Shown: positions 26,478-35,452 of the stretch, one piece after another
Layout of the letters: every line of letters starts with the position of its first letter
Position numbering within the stretch: the first letter of the stretch is position 1
NCBI RefSeq assembly: GCF_001050015.1
Contig: NZ_CVTB01000011.1
Location: forward strand, 49,569 to 113,568
Direction of reading: 5' to 3'
DNA from: Mycolicibacterium malmesburyense
Lineage (GTDB): Bacteria; Actinomycetota; Actinomycetes; Mycobacteriales; Mycobacteriaceae
DNA length: 64,000 bases
Position numbers and translations under genes: made by a program
The notes under the pieces: generated by a model
The model's database searches: none
What the model saw: only the letters and a program-made list of their open reading frames with translations
Told to the model about the DNA's origin: nothing

Positions 26478-27746
26478 TCAGCCGATCGGGGTGAATGTGA
26501 TGTGCAGTTCGCTGAGCCCCCGCATGATGAACGTCGGCTCGTAGGTGAAGCGCCGGTCGTCCGGCGGGCCGTGGTGCTCGGTGGAGATCGTGATGTCGCT
26601 CATCCGGTCGAGGATCCGGTTCACCGAGATCCGCCCTTCGGCGCGGGCCAGCGGCGCGCCCGGGCACGAATGGACGCCGCGGATGAACGCGATCTGCTCG
26701 CGAACGTTCGGCCGGTCCGCCCGGAAGGTGTTGGGATCGGTGAACTTCCGCTCGTCGCGGTTGCAGGCGCCGGGAAGCAGCATCACGGTGGTCCCGGCGG
26801 GCACCTCGACCTCCCCGATCTTCGTGGTGGTGCGTGCCATCCGGAAGTGCGACTTGACCGGGCTTTCCATCCGCAGGGTCTCCTCGAGGAACGCGGGGAT
26901 CTTGCTGCGGTCGTTTCGCAGTTCCTTCTCCGAGCCCGGATTGTCGGCGATGAAGCGCACCGCCGAGCTGACGAGCTTCGTGGTCGTCTCGGTGCCCGCC
27001 GCGAACAGGAACGTCGATAGGTTCATGACGTCCTCGATGTCGGGGGTCGAGCCGTCCTCGTGCTTGGCCTGGGCCAGCTCGGTCAACACGTCGGCGCGCG
27101 GTGAGCGTCGCCGGTCCTCGATGTAGGAATAGAACTTCTCGTTGAGCCACTGCAGCGGATTGTGCGTCGTCGGTGCCTCCTTGCCGAGTTCACCGACGGT
27201 TTCGAGCGCGAAGACCTCCTTGAACTCGTCATGGTCTTCGGCGGGCACACCGAGAAGGTCGGCGATGACCAACAGCGAGAACGGTTTCGCGTAGGCGGCC
27301 AGGAACTCACAGCTGCCATTCTCGAGGAAGGTGTCGAGTTGCTGATCGGCCAACCGCCACATGAAGTCTTCGTTCTCCTTGAGGCGCTTGGGCGTGATCA
27401 GCTTGTTCAGCAGGCCGCGTGTGCGGGTGTGCAGCGGCGGGTCCTGCGTGGTGATGTGCTCCGCCATCGGCACGGCGCCACGGTGTTCTTCGATCAGCTC
27501 GCTGACGTCGTCGGATTCCCCGGGTCCGAAGGGCAGGCCCGAGAACGGACCTGCGACCGACACGCACGAGGAGAAGGCCGGGTCCTTGTAGACGGCGAGC
27601 GCCTCCTCGTACCCGGTGACGGCCAGCACGTTGAACGGGGTGGCCTGAGCCACCGGGCATTTGGATCGTAGGTGGTCGAAATACGGATACGGGTCCGGGA
27701 TCAGCGTCTCGTCGGTGAAGAAGTCAAGGGTCTCAAAATCGGTCAC
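26478..27746 (-). CDS. cytochrome P450
   Basis: The 422-aa protein is a soluble bacterial P450. The I-helix motif AAGTETTT, the K-helix E-x-x-R (EETLRMES), and the heme loop FIRGVHSCPGAP with Cys361 are all present, so it should be active. It would hydroxylate a hydrophobic substrate using ferredoxin and reductase encoded elsewhere, since neither is in the window. GTG at 27746 overlaps the stop of the upstream SDR gene as GTGA. CYP family cannot be assigned by eye. Confidence 0.94.
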   Translation of the reverse strand: MTDFETLDFFTDETLIPDPYPYFDHLRSKCPVAQATPFNVLAVTGYEEALAVYKDPAFSSCVSVAGPFSGLPFGPGESDDVSELIEEHRGAVPMAEHITTQDPPLHTRTRGLLNKLITPKRLKENEDFMWRLADQQLDTFLENGSCEFLAAYAKPFSLLVIADLLGVPAEDHDEFKEVFALETVGELGKEAPTTHNPLQWLNEKFYSYIEDRRRSPRADVLTELAQAKHEDGSTPDIEDVMNLSTFLFAAGTETTTKLVSSAVRFIADNPGSEKELRNDRSKIPAFLEETLRMESPVKSHFRMARTTTKIGEVEVPAGTTVMLLPGACNRDERKFTDPNTFRADRPNVREQIAFIRGVHSCPGAPLARAEGRISVNRILDRMSDITISTEHHGPPDDRRFTYEPTFIMRGLSELHITFTPIG

Positions 27747-28654
27747 AGGACACTCCTAGTTGCTTCGGTCACGTAGGCGTCGTCGACGGTCATGATCGTG
27801 TCGAGGTTCTCGGCGATGTCTTCGGGTGTCAGGGGCTGTTTCCAGATGCCCTGGGTGCGGACGACGGCCAGGCGCGAGACGCCGCCCATCCCCGTCAGCA
27901 GGACCTCACCGTTCAAGGGGCATGACGGGTGTGCGAGGAAAACCGCTGCGGGAGCGCATAGTTCGGGAGGCATGCTGGCGTTGATCTCGGCCATCGTCTC
28001 CTCGGACATGCCGTACAGTTCGGCCAGTTGCCGCCCTTGCGATGCGGACATGCGGGTGTAGGCGCGCGGCGCGATCGCATTGACCGCGATGCCGTGTACC
28101 GCCCCTTCGGTCGCGAGGTTGCGGGTGAGCCCCCAGACGGCTCCCTTGGCCGCGCCGTAGCTCGTGAGTTCCGGGATGCCGCCGAGCATGGCCTCGGATA
28201 CGGTGTTGACGATCCGGCCCTGGCCCGCCGCGACGAGATGGGGCCACGCCGCCCGCGTGACGAAAAGCGTTCCGAAGTAATGGACGTCGAGCATCCGCCG
28301 GACCCTGTCCCCGGACAGCGTCTCGAAGAGCCCCGGGTCGTGGACGCCGGCGTTGTTGATCACCGCATCGAGGTGCCCGAACGCGTCGAGCGCGGCGTCG
28401 ATGACCGACTGCGCGCCCGCCTCGTCGGCGACCGAGGCGCGGCACGCTACGGCACGCCCGCCGCTTTGCGTGATCTCCTCGACCACCGCGTCAGCCGGCC
28501 GTGACGCGCAGGCACGTCCGTCGATCTCGGCGCCGTTGTCGGCGACGACGACGCACGCCCCCTTGGCGGCGGCCAGCAGCGCATGGCCGCGGCCGATTCC
28601 GCGTCCGCCCCCGGTGACGACCACCACCCGGTCGTCGAAACGCAGATCGGTCAC
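27743..28654 (-). CDS. SDR family oxidoreductase
   Basis: The 303-aa protein has the nucleotide-binding motif TGGGRGIGRG near 15-24, NNAGV, and the active-site Tyr and Lys in SYGAAKGAV. The C-terminal extension (about 250-303) follows the pattern of hydroxyacyl-CoA-dehydrogenase-like SDRs and resembles that of the SDR at 37229. GTG at 28654 overlaps the stop of the upstream P450 gene (GTGA). The upstream in-frame opening lies inside the P450 gene and is rejected. Confidence 0.9.
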   Translation of the reverse strand: MTDLRFDDRVVVVTGGGRGIGRGHALLAAAKGACVVVADNGAEIDGRACASRPADAVVEEITQSGGRAVACRASVADEAGAQSVIDAALDAFGHLDAVINNAGVHDPGLFETLSGDRVRRMLDVHYFGTLFVTRAAWPHLVAAGQGRIVNTVSEAMLGGIPELTSYGAAKGAVWGLTRNLATEGAVHGIAVNAIAPRAYTRMSASQGRQLAELYGMSEETMAEINASMPPELCAPAAVFLAHPSCPLNGEVLLTGMGGVSRLAVVRTQGIWKQPLTPEDIAENLDTIMTVDDAYVTEATRSVL

Positions 28655-29874
28655 GGGTTGGCGGCCGGGTCGAAGAGGATGGGCAGCGCCGTCGGTGACC
28701 GGAACACCTGGCCGCGGATGTAGGCCTCTTCGGCGCCCGGATCGAGCCGAAGGTTCGGCAAGCGATCCAGCAGGAGGTTGAGCGCGACCCGCATCTCCAG
28801 TCGCGCCAGGTGCATTCCGAGGCAGACGTGCACACCGTGGCCCCACCCGATGTTGGCCTTGGACTCTCGGAAGATGTTGAACTGATCGGGATCGGGGAAC
28901 CGCTCGTCCTGCCGGTTGGCCGCGCCCAACACCGGCATCACCGACGAACCCTCGGGAATGTGAACGCCGCCGAGTTCGGTGTCACGGCTGGCGATCCGGG
29001 TGATCATGCTCAGCGGCGGCTCCCAGCGCACCGCCTCCTCGATCGCCTGCGGTATCAGTGTCCGGTCGGCCCGAAGGGCTTCCAGCTGTTCGGGATTGGT
29101 CAGCAGCCCGAACATCAGGTTGCCGAACGCCCGGTACGTGGTCTCCACCCCGGCGGGCAGAAGCAACCGCAGGAACGAGAAGATCTCCTCGTCCGAAAGC
29201 CTCTCGCCGTCGATCTCGGCCGCCGCCAACCGGCTGATCAAATCGTCGCGCGGGTCCTCGCGACGCGCGGCCAGGATGGGCCGGAAATAGTCGGCCAGCG
29301 CCGCGGACGCCTCCCGACCGCGTTCGGGGTTGACGGTGAACGACAGCAACGAGATCGACCACTTCTGGAACTGCGCGTAGTCATCCTGCGGCAGGCCCAG
29401 CAGCCCGGCGATGATCAGGGTGGGGTACGGGAAGTTGAACTCCTTGACCAGGTCGGCGCTTCCGCGAGAGGCGAACCGGTCGATCAACGCATTGCCGATC
29501 TTGGTGACCAGCGTGTCTTCCCAGCGAGCCAAGGCCTTCTGCGAGAACGCCTTGGCCACCAGACCCCGATGCCTGCCGTGCTCGGGTTCGTCCATGCCGA
29601 GCATCACATGCTTGCCGAACACGTCGCCGAACGCCTGGATGATGATCGCCGAGGAGAACGTCTCGTTGTCCCGCAGCATCTGCTGGGCTTCGTCGTAGCG
29701 GTAGACCATGACGATCGGCTTGCCCTCTTGCCCTGGGATACCGGGGATCTCGATCTTCTGGACGGGCTCCTCGCGGCGCAACCGGGCCAATTCGGTGTGG
29801 GGGTCGCGCACGTCGCCCGACACGAAGTCGTCGAATTCGCCGAAGTCCTCGAGGTCTTCGAACAACAGTTGCAT
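28651..29874 (-). CDS. cytochrome P450 (second in operon)
   Basis: The 407-aa protein is a P450 with I-helix LPAGVETTYRA (the acidic/alcohol pair is E-T), ExxR in EEAVRWEP, and the heme loop GWGHGVHVCLGMHLAR with Cys351. The N-terminus lacks a membrane anchor, as usual for bacterial P450s. It begins nine bases after the aldehyde dehydrogenase gene and is coupled to the downstream SDR. It differs clearly from the P450 at 26478, so the operon has two distinct oxidation steps. Confidence 0.94.
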   Translation of the reverse strand: MQLLFEDLEDFGEFDDFVSGDVRDPHTELARLRREEPVQKIEIPGIPGQEGKPIVMVYRYDEAQQMLRDNETFSSAIIIQAFGDVFGKHVMLGMDEPEHGRHRGLVAKAFSQKALARWEDTLVTKIGNALIDRFASRGSADLVKEFNFPYPTLIIAGLLGLPQDDYAQFQKWSISLLSFTVNPERGREASAALADYFRPILAARREDPRDDLISRLAAAEIDGERLSDEEIFSFLRLLLPAGVETTYRAFGNLMFGLLTNPEQLEALRADRTLIPQAIEEAVRWEPPLSMITRIASRDTELGGVHIPEGSSVMPVLGAANRQDERFPDPDQFNIFRESKANIGWGHGVHVCLGMHLARLEMRVALNLLLDRLPNLRLDPGAEEAYIRGQVFRSPTALPILFDPAANP

Positions 29875-29883
29875 GGCTGCCTC

Positions 29884-31362
29884 CTACGAACCGGCCGGAT
29901 AGGCGACGGACTTGATCTCGGTGTACTGGTCGAAGCCCGCGACACCGTTCTGGCGGCCGATGCCGCTGGCCTTGTAACCGCCGAACGGTGTGTCGGCGCC
30001 GTAGCCTGCGGTGCCGTTCAACCCGATGAATCCGGCGCGAAGCCGCCGGGCCACCGACAGGGCATGGTCCAGCGTTCCCGCCATCACGTTGCCCGCCAGG
30101 CCGTACGGGCTGTCGTTGGCGATGCGCACCGCGTCGTCCTCGTCGTCGAAGGGGATCACCGAGAGCACCGGTCCGAAGATCTCCTCCTGCGCGATGGTCA
30201 TCGAGTTGTCGACGTTCACGAAGAGCGTGGGCTTGACGAAGAAGCCCTTGTCCATGCCGTCGGGCGCCTCGGCTCCCCCGACCAGCAGGGTGGCCCCCTC
30301 CTCGACGCCCTTGTCGATGTATCCGCGGATCCGGCTGCGCTGCTTGTCCGAGATGACCGGCCCGCACAGGGTTGCGGGGTCCTGGGGATCGCCGGGTGCG
30401 ACGCCTTCGTAGATGCCCCTGAGGATCTCGACGCCTTCGTCGTAGCGGGAACGTGGCAGCAGCAGCCGGGTGGGGTTGGCGCACCCCTGACCCGCGTGCA
30501 TGCAGGGCGCGATGCCCATCATGCAGCCCACCGCGAAGTCCGCGTCCTCCAGCACGATGGTGGCCGACTTGCCGCCCAGTTCCAGGAACAGCCGCTTCAT
30601 GCTCGCGGCGCCCTTCTCCATGATGCGCCGACCCACGACGGTGGAGCCGGTGAACGAGATCAGGTCCACCTTCGGCGACAGGGTGAGTTCCTCGCCGACG
30701 AAGTGATCCGACGCGGTGACCACGTTCACGACACCCGGTGGAATGTCGGTGTTTTCGGCGATCAGCCGGCCCAGCCGGGTGGCGTTGTAAGGGGTGTTGG
30801 GCGCCGGCTTGAGCACCACGGTGTTACCGGTGCCGAGGGCCTGCCCGAGCTTCTGGATGGTGACCTCGAACGGAAAGTTCCACGGCACGATCGCCCCCAC
30901 CACACCGACCGGCTCGCGCCAGACCTTACGGGTGGTGTTCACTCCGGTGACCGATACGAGCGCGTCGCCCAGCGAGGTCTCCCAGGGGTACTCGTCGATC
31001 AGGCGCGCGGGGTACTTCAGGGCGTCGGACAGCGGAGCGTCGAGCTGAGGGCCGTGGGTGATGGCGCGCGGGCAGCCCACCTCGAGGATGAGTTCCTCGC
31101 GCAACTCTTCCTGTTCGGACTCGATCGCCTCCTGCAGCTGCAGCAGACACCGCTTCCGGAACTCGTGGTTGGTCGCCCAGTCGGTCTCGTCGAACGCCCG
31201 CCGGGCCGCGTCGATCGCGCGATGCATATCGGCCTTGGAGGCATCGGCGACCTCGCCGAGCACCTCCTCGGTCGCGGGGTTGATGTTGGTGAAGGTCCCT
31301 GCCTCACCGTCGACGAGCTTGCCGTCGATCATCATCTTCGTCTCGAAGCGAACGTCAGCCAT
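29884..31362 (-). CDS. aldehyde dehydrogenase
   Basis: The 492-aa protein is a canonical NAD(P)-dependent aldehyde dehydrogenase: VVPWNFP-type segment (IVPWNFPFEV, 158-167), FTGSTVVG (238-245), general base Glu261 (LELGGKS) and nucleophile Cys294 (GQGCANPTR). It would convert an aldehyde made by the P450/SDR steps to the acid. ATG at 31362 follows GAGGAAGCAGGA; the eight codons further upstream are rejected on RBS grounds. The start overlaps the upstream SDR gene by eight bases. Confidence 0.95.
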   Translation of the reverse strand: MADVRFETKMMIDGKLVDGEAGTFTNINPATEEVLGEVADASKADMHRAIDAARRAFDETDWATNHEFRKRCLLQLQEAIESEQEELREELILEVGCPRAITHGPQLDAPLSDALKYPARLIDEYPWETSLGDALVSVTGVNTTRKVWREPVGVVGAIVPWNFPFEVTIQKLGQALGTGNTVVLKPAPNTPYNATRLGRLIAENTDIPPGVVNVVTASDHFVGEELTLSPKVDLISFTGSTVVGRRIMEKGAASMKRLFLELGGKSATIVLEDADFAVGCMMGIAPCMHAGQGCANPTRLLLPRSRYDEGVEILRGIYEGVAPGDPQDPATLCGPVISDKQRSRIRGYIDKGVEEGATLLVGGAEAPDGMDKGFFVKPTLFVNVDNSMTIAQEEIFGPVLSVIPFDDEDDAVRIANDSPYGLAGNVMAGTLDHALSVARRLRAGFIGLNGTAGYGADTPFGGYKASGIGRQNGVAGFDQYTEIKSVAYPAGS

Positions 31363-32272
31363 GGTTCCTGCTTCCTCGTAGCGCACCGAACCGCGGAATG
31401 CCCATCATCAGCCGGATCATCTGGTGCAGTCCCGCGGAGGGGACTACGCGGTTGGCGATCAACAACATTCGTGCGTCGGGCCCCACCGGGCGCTTGTCGA
31501 ACGGCTTCGTGTTGTCCAGCGCCTTCGCCAAGCCCACCGCGAACTTCTCGGGCGATCGTGCGGCCATGCGCATCGCGGCCCGGCCGCGCTTGTCCATCGT
31601 GCTGTGGTGTGGTGCGTAAGGCCCCTCGAGATCCCGGCAGTCGGTGGTGCCCGCGTCGGTGATGATCTCGGTGTCGTAGGTGCCGGTCACGAGGATCGTC
31701 ACACCGATTCCGAACGGTGCGACCTCCGCCGCCATCGACTCACCCCACCGTTCCAGCGCACCCTTGACCGCTGAATACGGCGCCGTGGCCGGCATTCCGC
31801 GGACGCCGCCCTGGCTCGAGACCAGGACGATGCGGCCTCGTCCGGCTTCACGCATGGACGGCAGCAGCGCCTTGGTCAGCGCGACGGGCCCGAAGATGTT
31901 GGTCGCGAACATCTGCTCCCACAGGCTCACCGGGGTCTCCTCGACCATTCCGGCCGCCGAGATGCCGGCGTTGTGCACCACCGCGTAGGGCGCGCCGACC
32001 GCTTCCTCGATCGACTTCGCGGCCGCCTCGATCGACGCGGTGTCGGTCAGATCGAGCGTGACGCCCATCAGATTCGGATCGTCCGGCGCCGCGCCGGTGG
32101 CCTCGCGAAGCCTCTGCATGCCGGCATCGACGGAGCGCATGGCCGCGAGGACCTGCCAGCCCTGTCGGTATAGATGGGTCGCCGACGCCAAGCCCAGCCC
32201 CCGCGACGCGCCGGTGATGACGACGCTGCGCGGCCGCCCTGCCGTCTGTTGTTCGTGCAAGCGCTCAACCAT
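31355..32272 (-). CDS. SDR family oxidoreductase
   Basis: The 305-aa protein has TGASRGLGLA near 20-29, the NAGIS strand, and Tyr/Lys in PYSAVKGAL. Residues after 200 form a longer substrate region (RDLEGPYAPHHSTMDKRG) than in minimal SDRs. Substrate unknown. It overlaps the AveC-like gene by eight bases upstream and the aldehyde dehydrogenase gene by eight bases downstream, showing tight coupling within the operon. Confidence 0.9.
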   Translation of the reverse strand: MVERLHEQQTAGRPRSVVITGASRGLGLASATHLYRQGWQVLAAMRSVDAGMQRLREATGAAPDDPNLMGVTLDLTDTASIEAAAKSIEEAVGAPYAVVHNAGISAAGMVEETPVSLWEQMFATNIFGPVALTKALLPSMREAGRGRIVLVSSQGGVRGMPATAPYSAVKGALERWGESMAAEVAPFGIGVTILVTGTYDTEIITDAGTTDCRDLEGPYAPHHSTMDKRGRAAMRMAARSPEKFAVGLAKALDNTKPFDKRPVGPDARMLLIANRVVPSAGLHQMIRLMMGIPRFGALRGSRNHG

Positions 32273-33407
32273 TCTGGGCGTCCGGTGCGCAGCGATCGCT
32301 CTTCGCGCCCAGTTCCACGTCGGGCCGTCCGTCGGGTTGACCGCTCATCCAGGTCGACATGATGCCCACCGAGTAGGGCCCGGGCTGCCCGTTTTCCTCG
32401 TAGAAGCCCTGCGGGTCATAGATTTTCACCTCTGGGTACGGCCACGGGCACGCCACCGAGGTGGAGATCTTCGTCGCTTTCACGATCGCGAAAAGGCCGC
32501 CGTAGCAGAGATAGGCGATGTTGATGATCACGAACATCACGATGAAGGTCCCCAGCCTGGGCCGGGAGGCGAAGATCCGGGCCCGCTGCGCGAGCTTCTC
32601 GGCCACCGACTTGCCGGTGTCGTCGCGATACAGAAGCACACCGGCGGGGATCATCACGAACGTCACGGCCACGACTTCCCAGATCAACGGGAACTGATGC
32701 GGCTCCCCGTTGAACACCGCCGCCCACGGTGGCACCTGCGAATAGATGTACATGCCGGTGCGCACCAGGGTGATCTCCAGCGCCGCGTCCACCACCACCC
32801 CGATCGGGAAGATGATGGCCGCCAGGCTGATCAGCGGGTGCCGCCACACGAACGAGTCAACGGGCCTGCGCGCCTGCAGTTTCCGCAGGATCCAGATCGC
32901 CGGGAAGTAGGGCCCGAGGTAGAACATCACGTAGCCGAGAACCACGTATGGTTCCACGGTGGGCGACAGCGACACCAGCGGCCAGTCCTCGGGCAGATGC
33001 GCCAGTTCGGGGTTGTAGACCGCGAACGGCGACCAGTTCATGATCGGGTCTTGCCACACGATCAACGACGTGACCAGTGCCATCAGCAGCGTCGGGTTGT
33101 GCGGGTTACGCCGCCAGTGCACCACCCACAAGGTGATGATGACCGCCATCGTGATGACGGTGAAGGTCTCGAGGATCACCACCCATGTCGACGTGCTCCA
33201 CCCGAACAACACCTCGACGGGCCGCGGCGCCCCCTCGACGTCGGGGTTGGCGATGCGCGGAGAGCCCGGCCCCTTGCGGGTGTTGACGGCGAAGAACACC
33301 GCCACGGCGAGCAGCGCGGCCACCGAGATCGTCGGTCCGAGCCAGGACCGCTTCGGCGGCTCGGCGGTCGGCTGCGCGAGGTCGGCCTTGGGCACTTCCG
33401 TGGTCAT
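32265..33407 (-). CDS. AveC-like (spirocyclase AveC family) integral membrane protein, long form
   Basis: The 380-aa protein has about seven membrane helices after a Pro-rich cytoplasmic N-terminus (1-25). Family features shared with the shorter copy at 23931 are SLIVWQDPIMNWSPFAVYNP (aligned with WIEAPYDWAVY), the PYFPAIW region, and GMYIYSQVPPWAAVFNGEPHQFPLIWE. The extra C-terminal domain ends in a soluble segment with CPWPYPEVKIYDP. ATG 33407 has GAGGAG upstream and lies five bases after the binding-protein gene. The reaction is unknown. Confidence 0.85.
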   Translation of the reverse strand: MTTEVPKADLAQPTAEPPKRSWLGPTISVAALLAVAVFFAVNTRKGPGSPRIANPDVEGAPRPVEVLFGWSTSTWVVILETFTVITMAVIITLWVVHWRRNPHNPTLLMALVTSLIVWQDPIMNWSPFAVYNPELAHLPEDWPLVSLSPTVEPYVVLGYVMFYLGPYFPAIWILRKLQARRPVDSFVWRHPLISLAAIIFPIGVVVDAALEITLVRTGMYIYSQVPPWAAVFNGEPHQFPLIWEVVAVTFVMIPAGVLLYRDDTGKSVAEKLAQRARIFASRPRLGTFIVMFVIINIAYLCYGGLFAIVKATKISTSVACPWPYPEVKIYDPQGFYEENGQPGPYSVGIMSTWMSGQPDGRPDVELGAKSDRCAPDAQNG

Positions 33408-33411
33408 GGGT

Positions 33412-34524
33412 TCACTCCTCACCGAATCGGTCAACGAGATGTGAGTTGACGCCGTCGGCGTCCAGTCGTCGGGCGACCAGATACCCGGCCCCCATCCAGG
33501 CCCGACGGGTCCAGTTGCCGAACGAGACACGAGTGCCCGGCGCACCCGCGGCCGCGGGCATCATCTTGACGCGTTCCAGCGCCTCCTTGACCCCGCGCGG
33601 GCTCAGCGGATGAGCATCGGCGCACGCGCGCAGCAGGGCCGACGCGACATCGCAGTTCACAACGGGCACACAGTATTCCGGTCGGCGACCGAACTTCTCC
33701 TGGTACTTGTCGAGGAACCGCTGGCCGACGGGATTGCCCTCGTCGTACTGGTCGACACCCGTCCACCCCATGAAAGCGTTCCACATGATCGGGTTGATCC
33801 ACGCGTTCTGGAAGGCCGTGCTGGTGAAGCGCGGCGGATCCCATCCGAGCCCCTCGAGCGCCGGGTTGACGAACACGATGCCGAATCCGAAGCCGGCGTG
33901 CACTATCGCCTGCGCCTTGGCCTCATACAGGGTGCGCACGGCTTCCGAGACATCCTGCGCCGTCTGTGCGATCGCCGCCTCGGCGACGATCCGGATACCC
34001 TTGCGCCGGCAGGCTTTCCGGAAGTTCTTCACATAAGTCTCGCCGACGAGCGACTGCTCCATGAGGACCCCGACCTCCTGGTGGCCGCCCTTGGCCAGCA
34101 GGTCCGCCCAGAAGATCGGCTCGTCGGTCAGCGAGCCCTGCGGGAACGAGAACGTCCACTCCCCCAACCAGGCGTCGCTTCCGGTGACGCTGAGCGCGGG
34201 TACCCGGAAACGCTCCTCGATGGCCTCGCGGGTCGGCACGCAGTTGTCGGTGATGTGCGGGCCGAACACCGCGAGACACCCCTCGTCGACGAGCTCGCCG
34301 TACGCGTCGATCACCGCCTTGACCGAACCCTTCGGCAGCCCCTCCACCTCCTTGTAGATGATCTGGATGGGGCGGTCGATCACGCCCTGCTCCACCGCCT
34401 CGGCGAAGATCAGCTCGAAGGGGTTGGACAGGTCTTCCTTCATCTCCTGCGGGTACAGGTCGGGCAGCTTGAAGTCCATGAGGTACCCGAACTTGATTGG
34501 TTCCGCGGTGCTCTCGTAGGACAT
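33412..34524 (-). CDS. periplasmic-binding-protein-fold protein without signal peptide
   Basis: The 370-aa protein has the type I binding-protein fold of branched-chain amino acid/amide receptors (FGYLMDFKLPD, VFGPHITDNCVPTREAIEE, GVLMEQSLVGETYVKNFRKACRRKGI). The N-terminus MSYESTAEPIKFGYLMD has no signal peptide or lipobox, and an in-frame TAG shortly upstream of the ATG (before any other start) rules out a longer form. No ABC permease or ATPase is nearby. A cytoplasmic ligand sensor, like AmiC of Pseudomonas, is one possibility. It is the first gene of the eight-gene operon ending at 25576. Confidence 0.85.
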   Translation of the reverse strand: MSYESTAEPIKFGYLMDFKLPDLYPQEMKEDLSNPFELIFAEAVEQGVIDRPIQIIYKEVEGLPKGSVKAVIDAYGELVDEGCLAVFGPHITDNCVPTREAIEERFRVPALSVTGSDAWLGEWTFSFPQGSLTDEPIFWADLLAKGGHQEVGVLMEQSLVGETYVKNFRKACRRKGIRIVAEAAIAQTAQDVSEAVRTLYEAKAQAIVHAGFGFGIVFVNPALEGLGWDPPRFTSTAFQNAWINPIMWNAFMGWTGVDQYDEGNPVGQRFLDKYQEKFGRRPEYCVPVVNCDVASALLRACADAHPLSPRGVKEALERVKMMPAAAGAPGTRVSFGNWTRRAWMGAGYLVARRLDADGVNSHLVDRFGEE

Positions 34525-34543
34525 GCCACCTCCGTCGTTGTAA

Positions 34544-34589
34544 ACCTAAAATTTGTTCAGACAGTAGCCACGGTCATGATCACCGTCAA
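34544..34589 (-). promoter_or_regulatory. promoter and operator of the P450/AveC operon
   Basis: On the minus strand TTGACG (34584-34589) and TACTGT (34561-34566) are 17 bases apart, a good sigma-A-type promoter. The expected start near 34554 falls inside ACCTAAAATTTGTTC (34544-34558, plus-strand orientation), a copy of the island's 15-bp element. The operator thus covers the transcription start of the operon beginning at 34524. Confidence 0.65.
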
Positions 34590-35392
34590 TCGTCCGGCCG
34601 CGAGTCGACCAGGTACGCATCGATCATCTCGAGCAGGCCGCGGGTGATGGTCGCGTCGTCGGTGAGCGGGCCCGCGATGGCGGCCCTGGCGGCGTCGCGC
34701 GGGGTCAATCCCTCGGCGATCAGCCGGCCGGCGGCGATCAGTACCCGCGTCGAGGCGACCTCGCGCAGCCCCCCCGTCTCCAGCCGCCGGATCGCGTGCC
34801 CCAACCGGACGAGCTCCGCGGCGCGGTCGTGGTCGATGGCGGCCTCGCTCGCGACGATCTTCTCTTCGACATCGGCTGTCGGGAAACCGAACTCGATCGC
34901 GACCATCCGCTGCCTGGTGGAATCCTTGAGGTCCTTCAGCACGCTCTGATAACCGGGGTTGTAGGAGACGACCAGGCAGAATCCCGGTGCGGCGTCCAGC
35001 GTGACGCCCAGCCGTTCGATCGGCAGCTGCCTGCGGTGGTCGGCCAGCGGGTGCAACACCACGGTGGTGTCCTGACGAGCCTCCACGACCTCGTCGAGAT
35101 AGCAGATCGCACCCTCGCGGACCGCGCGGGTCAGCGGCCCGTCGACCCACTCGGTCTCCCCGCCGTGCAGGAGGAAGCGGCCGACCAGATCGGCGGTGGT
35201 GAGGTCGTCGTGACAGGCGACGGTGACCAGCGGCCGGTCCAGGTCGTGCGCCATCGCCTCGACGAAGCGCGTCTTCCCGCACCCCGTCGGGCCCTTCAAT
35301 GCGATCGAGAGCCCCTGGTGGTAGGCGGCCTTGAAGACCTGCTCCTCGTTCGCGACGGGCACGTAATAGGGCCGCGGCGGCTTCACCTGCAT
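34586..35392 (-). CDS. CbbQ/NirQ/NorQ-type AAA+ ATPase
   Basis: The 268-aa protein is a MoxR-class AAA+ ATPase: Walker A GPTGCGKTR near 34-42, Walker B ICYLDEVVEA near 94-103, sensor LVVSYNPGYQ, and the C-terminal CbbQ segment with TRGLLEMIDAYL. Relatives act with a VWA protein to remodel or insert metal into enzymes (rubisco with CbbO, nitric oxide reductase with NorD). The VWA partner is directly upstream. No rubisco or NO reductase is in the window, so the client is unknown. Confidence 0.92.
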   Translation of the reverse strand: MQVKPPRPYYVPVANEEQVFKAAYHQGLSIALKGPTGCGKTRFVEAMAHDLDRPLVTVACHDDLTTADLVGRFLLHGGETEWVDGPLTRAVREGAICYLDEVVEARQDTTVVLHPLADHRRQLPIERLGVTLDAAPGFCLVVSYNPGYQSVLKDLKDSTRQRMVAIEFGFPTADVEEKIVASEAAIDHDRAAELVRLGHAIRRLETGGLREVASTRVLIAAGRLIAEGLTPRDAARAAIAGPLTDDATITRGLLEMIDAYLVDSRPDD

Positions 35393-35422
35393 GGCTTCCC
35401 TTCGCTCGGCCTGGTCTAACGG

Positions 35423-35452
35423 ACCCTATCGCGGAACAGATGTTTGGTTCAA
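35423..35452 (-). promoter_or_regulatory. promoter with 15-bp operator upstream of the AAA ATPase gene
   Basis: On the minus strand TTGAAC (35447-35452) and TAGGGT (35423-35428) are 18 bases apart, and the spacer contains ACCAAACATCTGTTC (plus-strand 35434-35448). The element lies within the last codons of the VWA gene, so the AAA gene can be transcribed on its own. Confidence 0.6.

Noticed and set aside
28810..31662. 950-codon open frame on the plus strand
   Set aside because: Antisense shadow of the P450, aldehyde dehydrogenase and SDR genes, caused by high GC at third positions.
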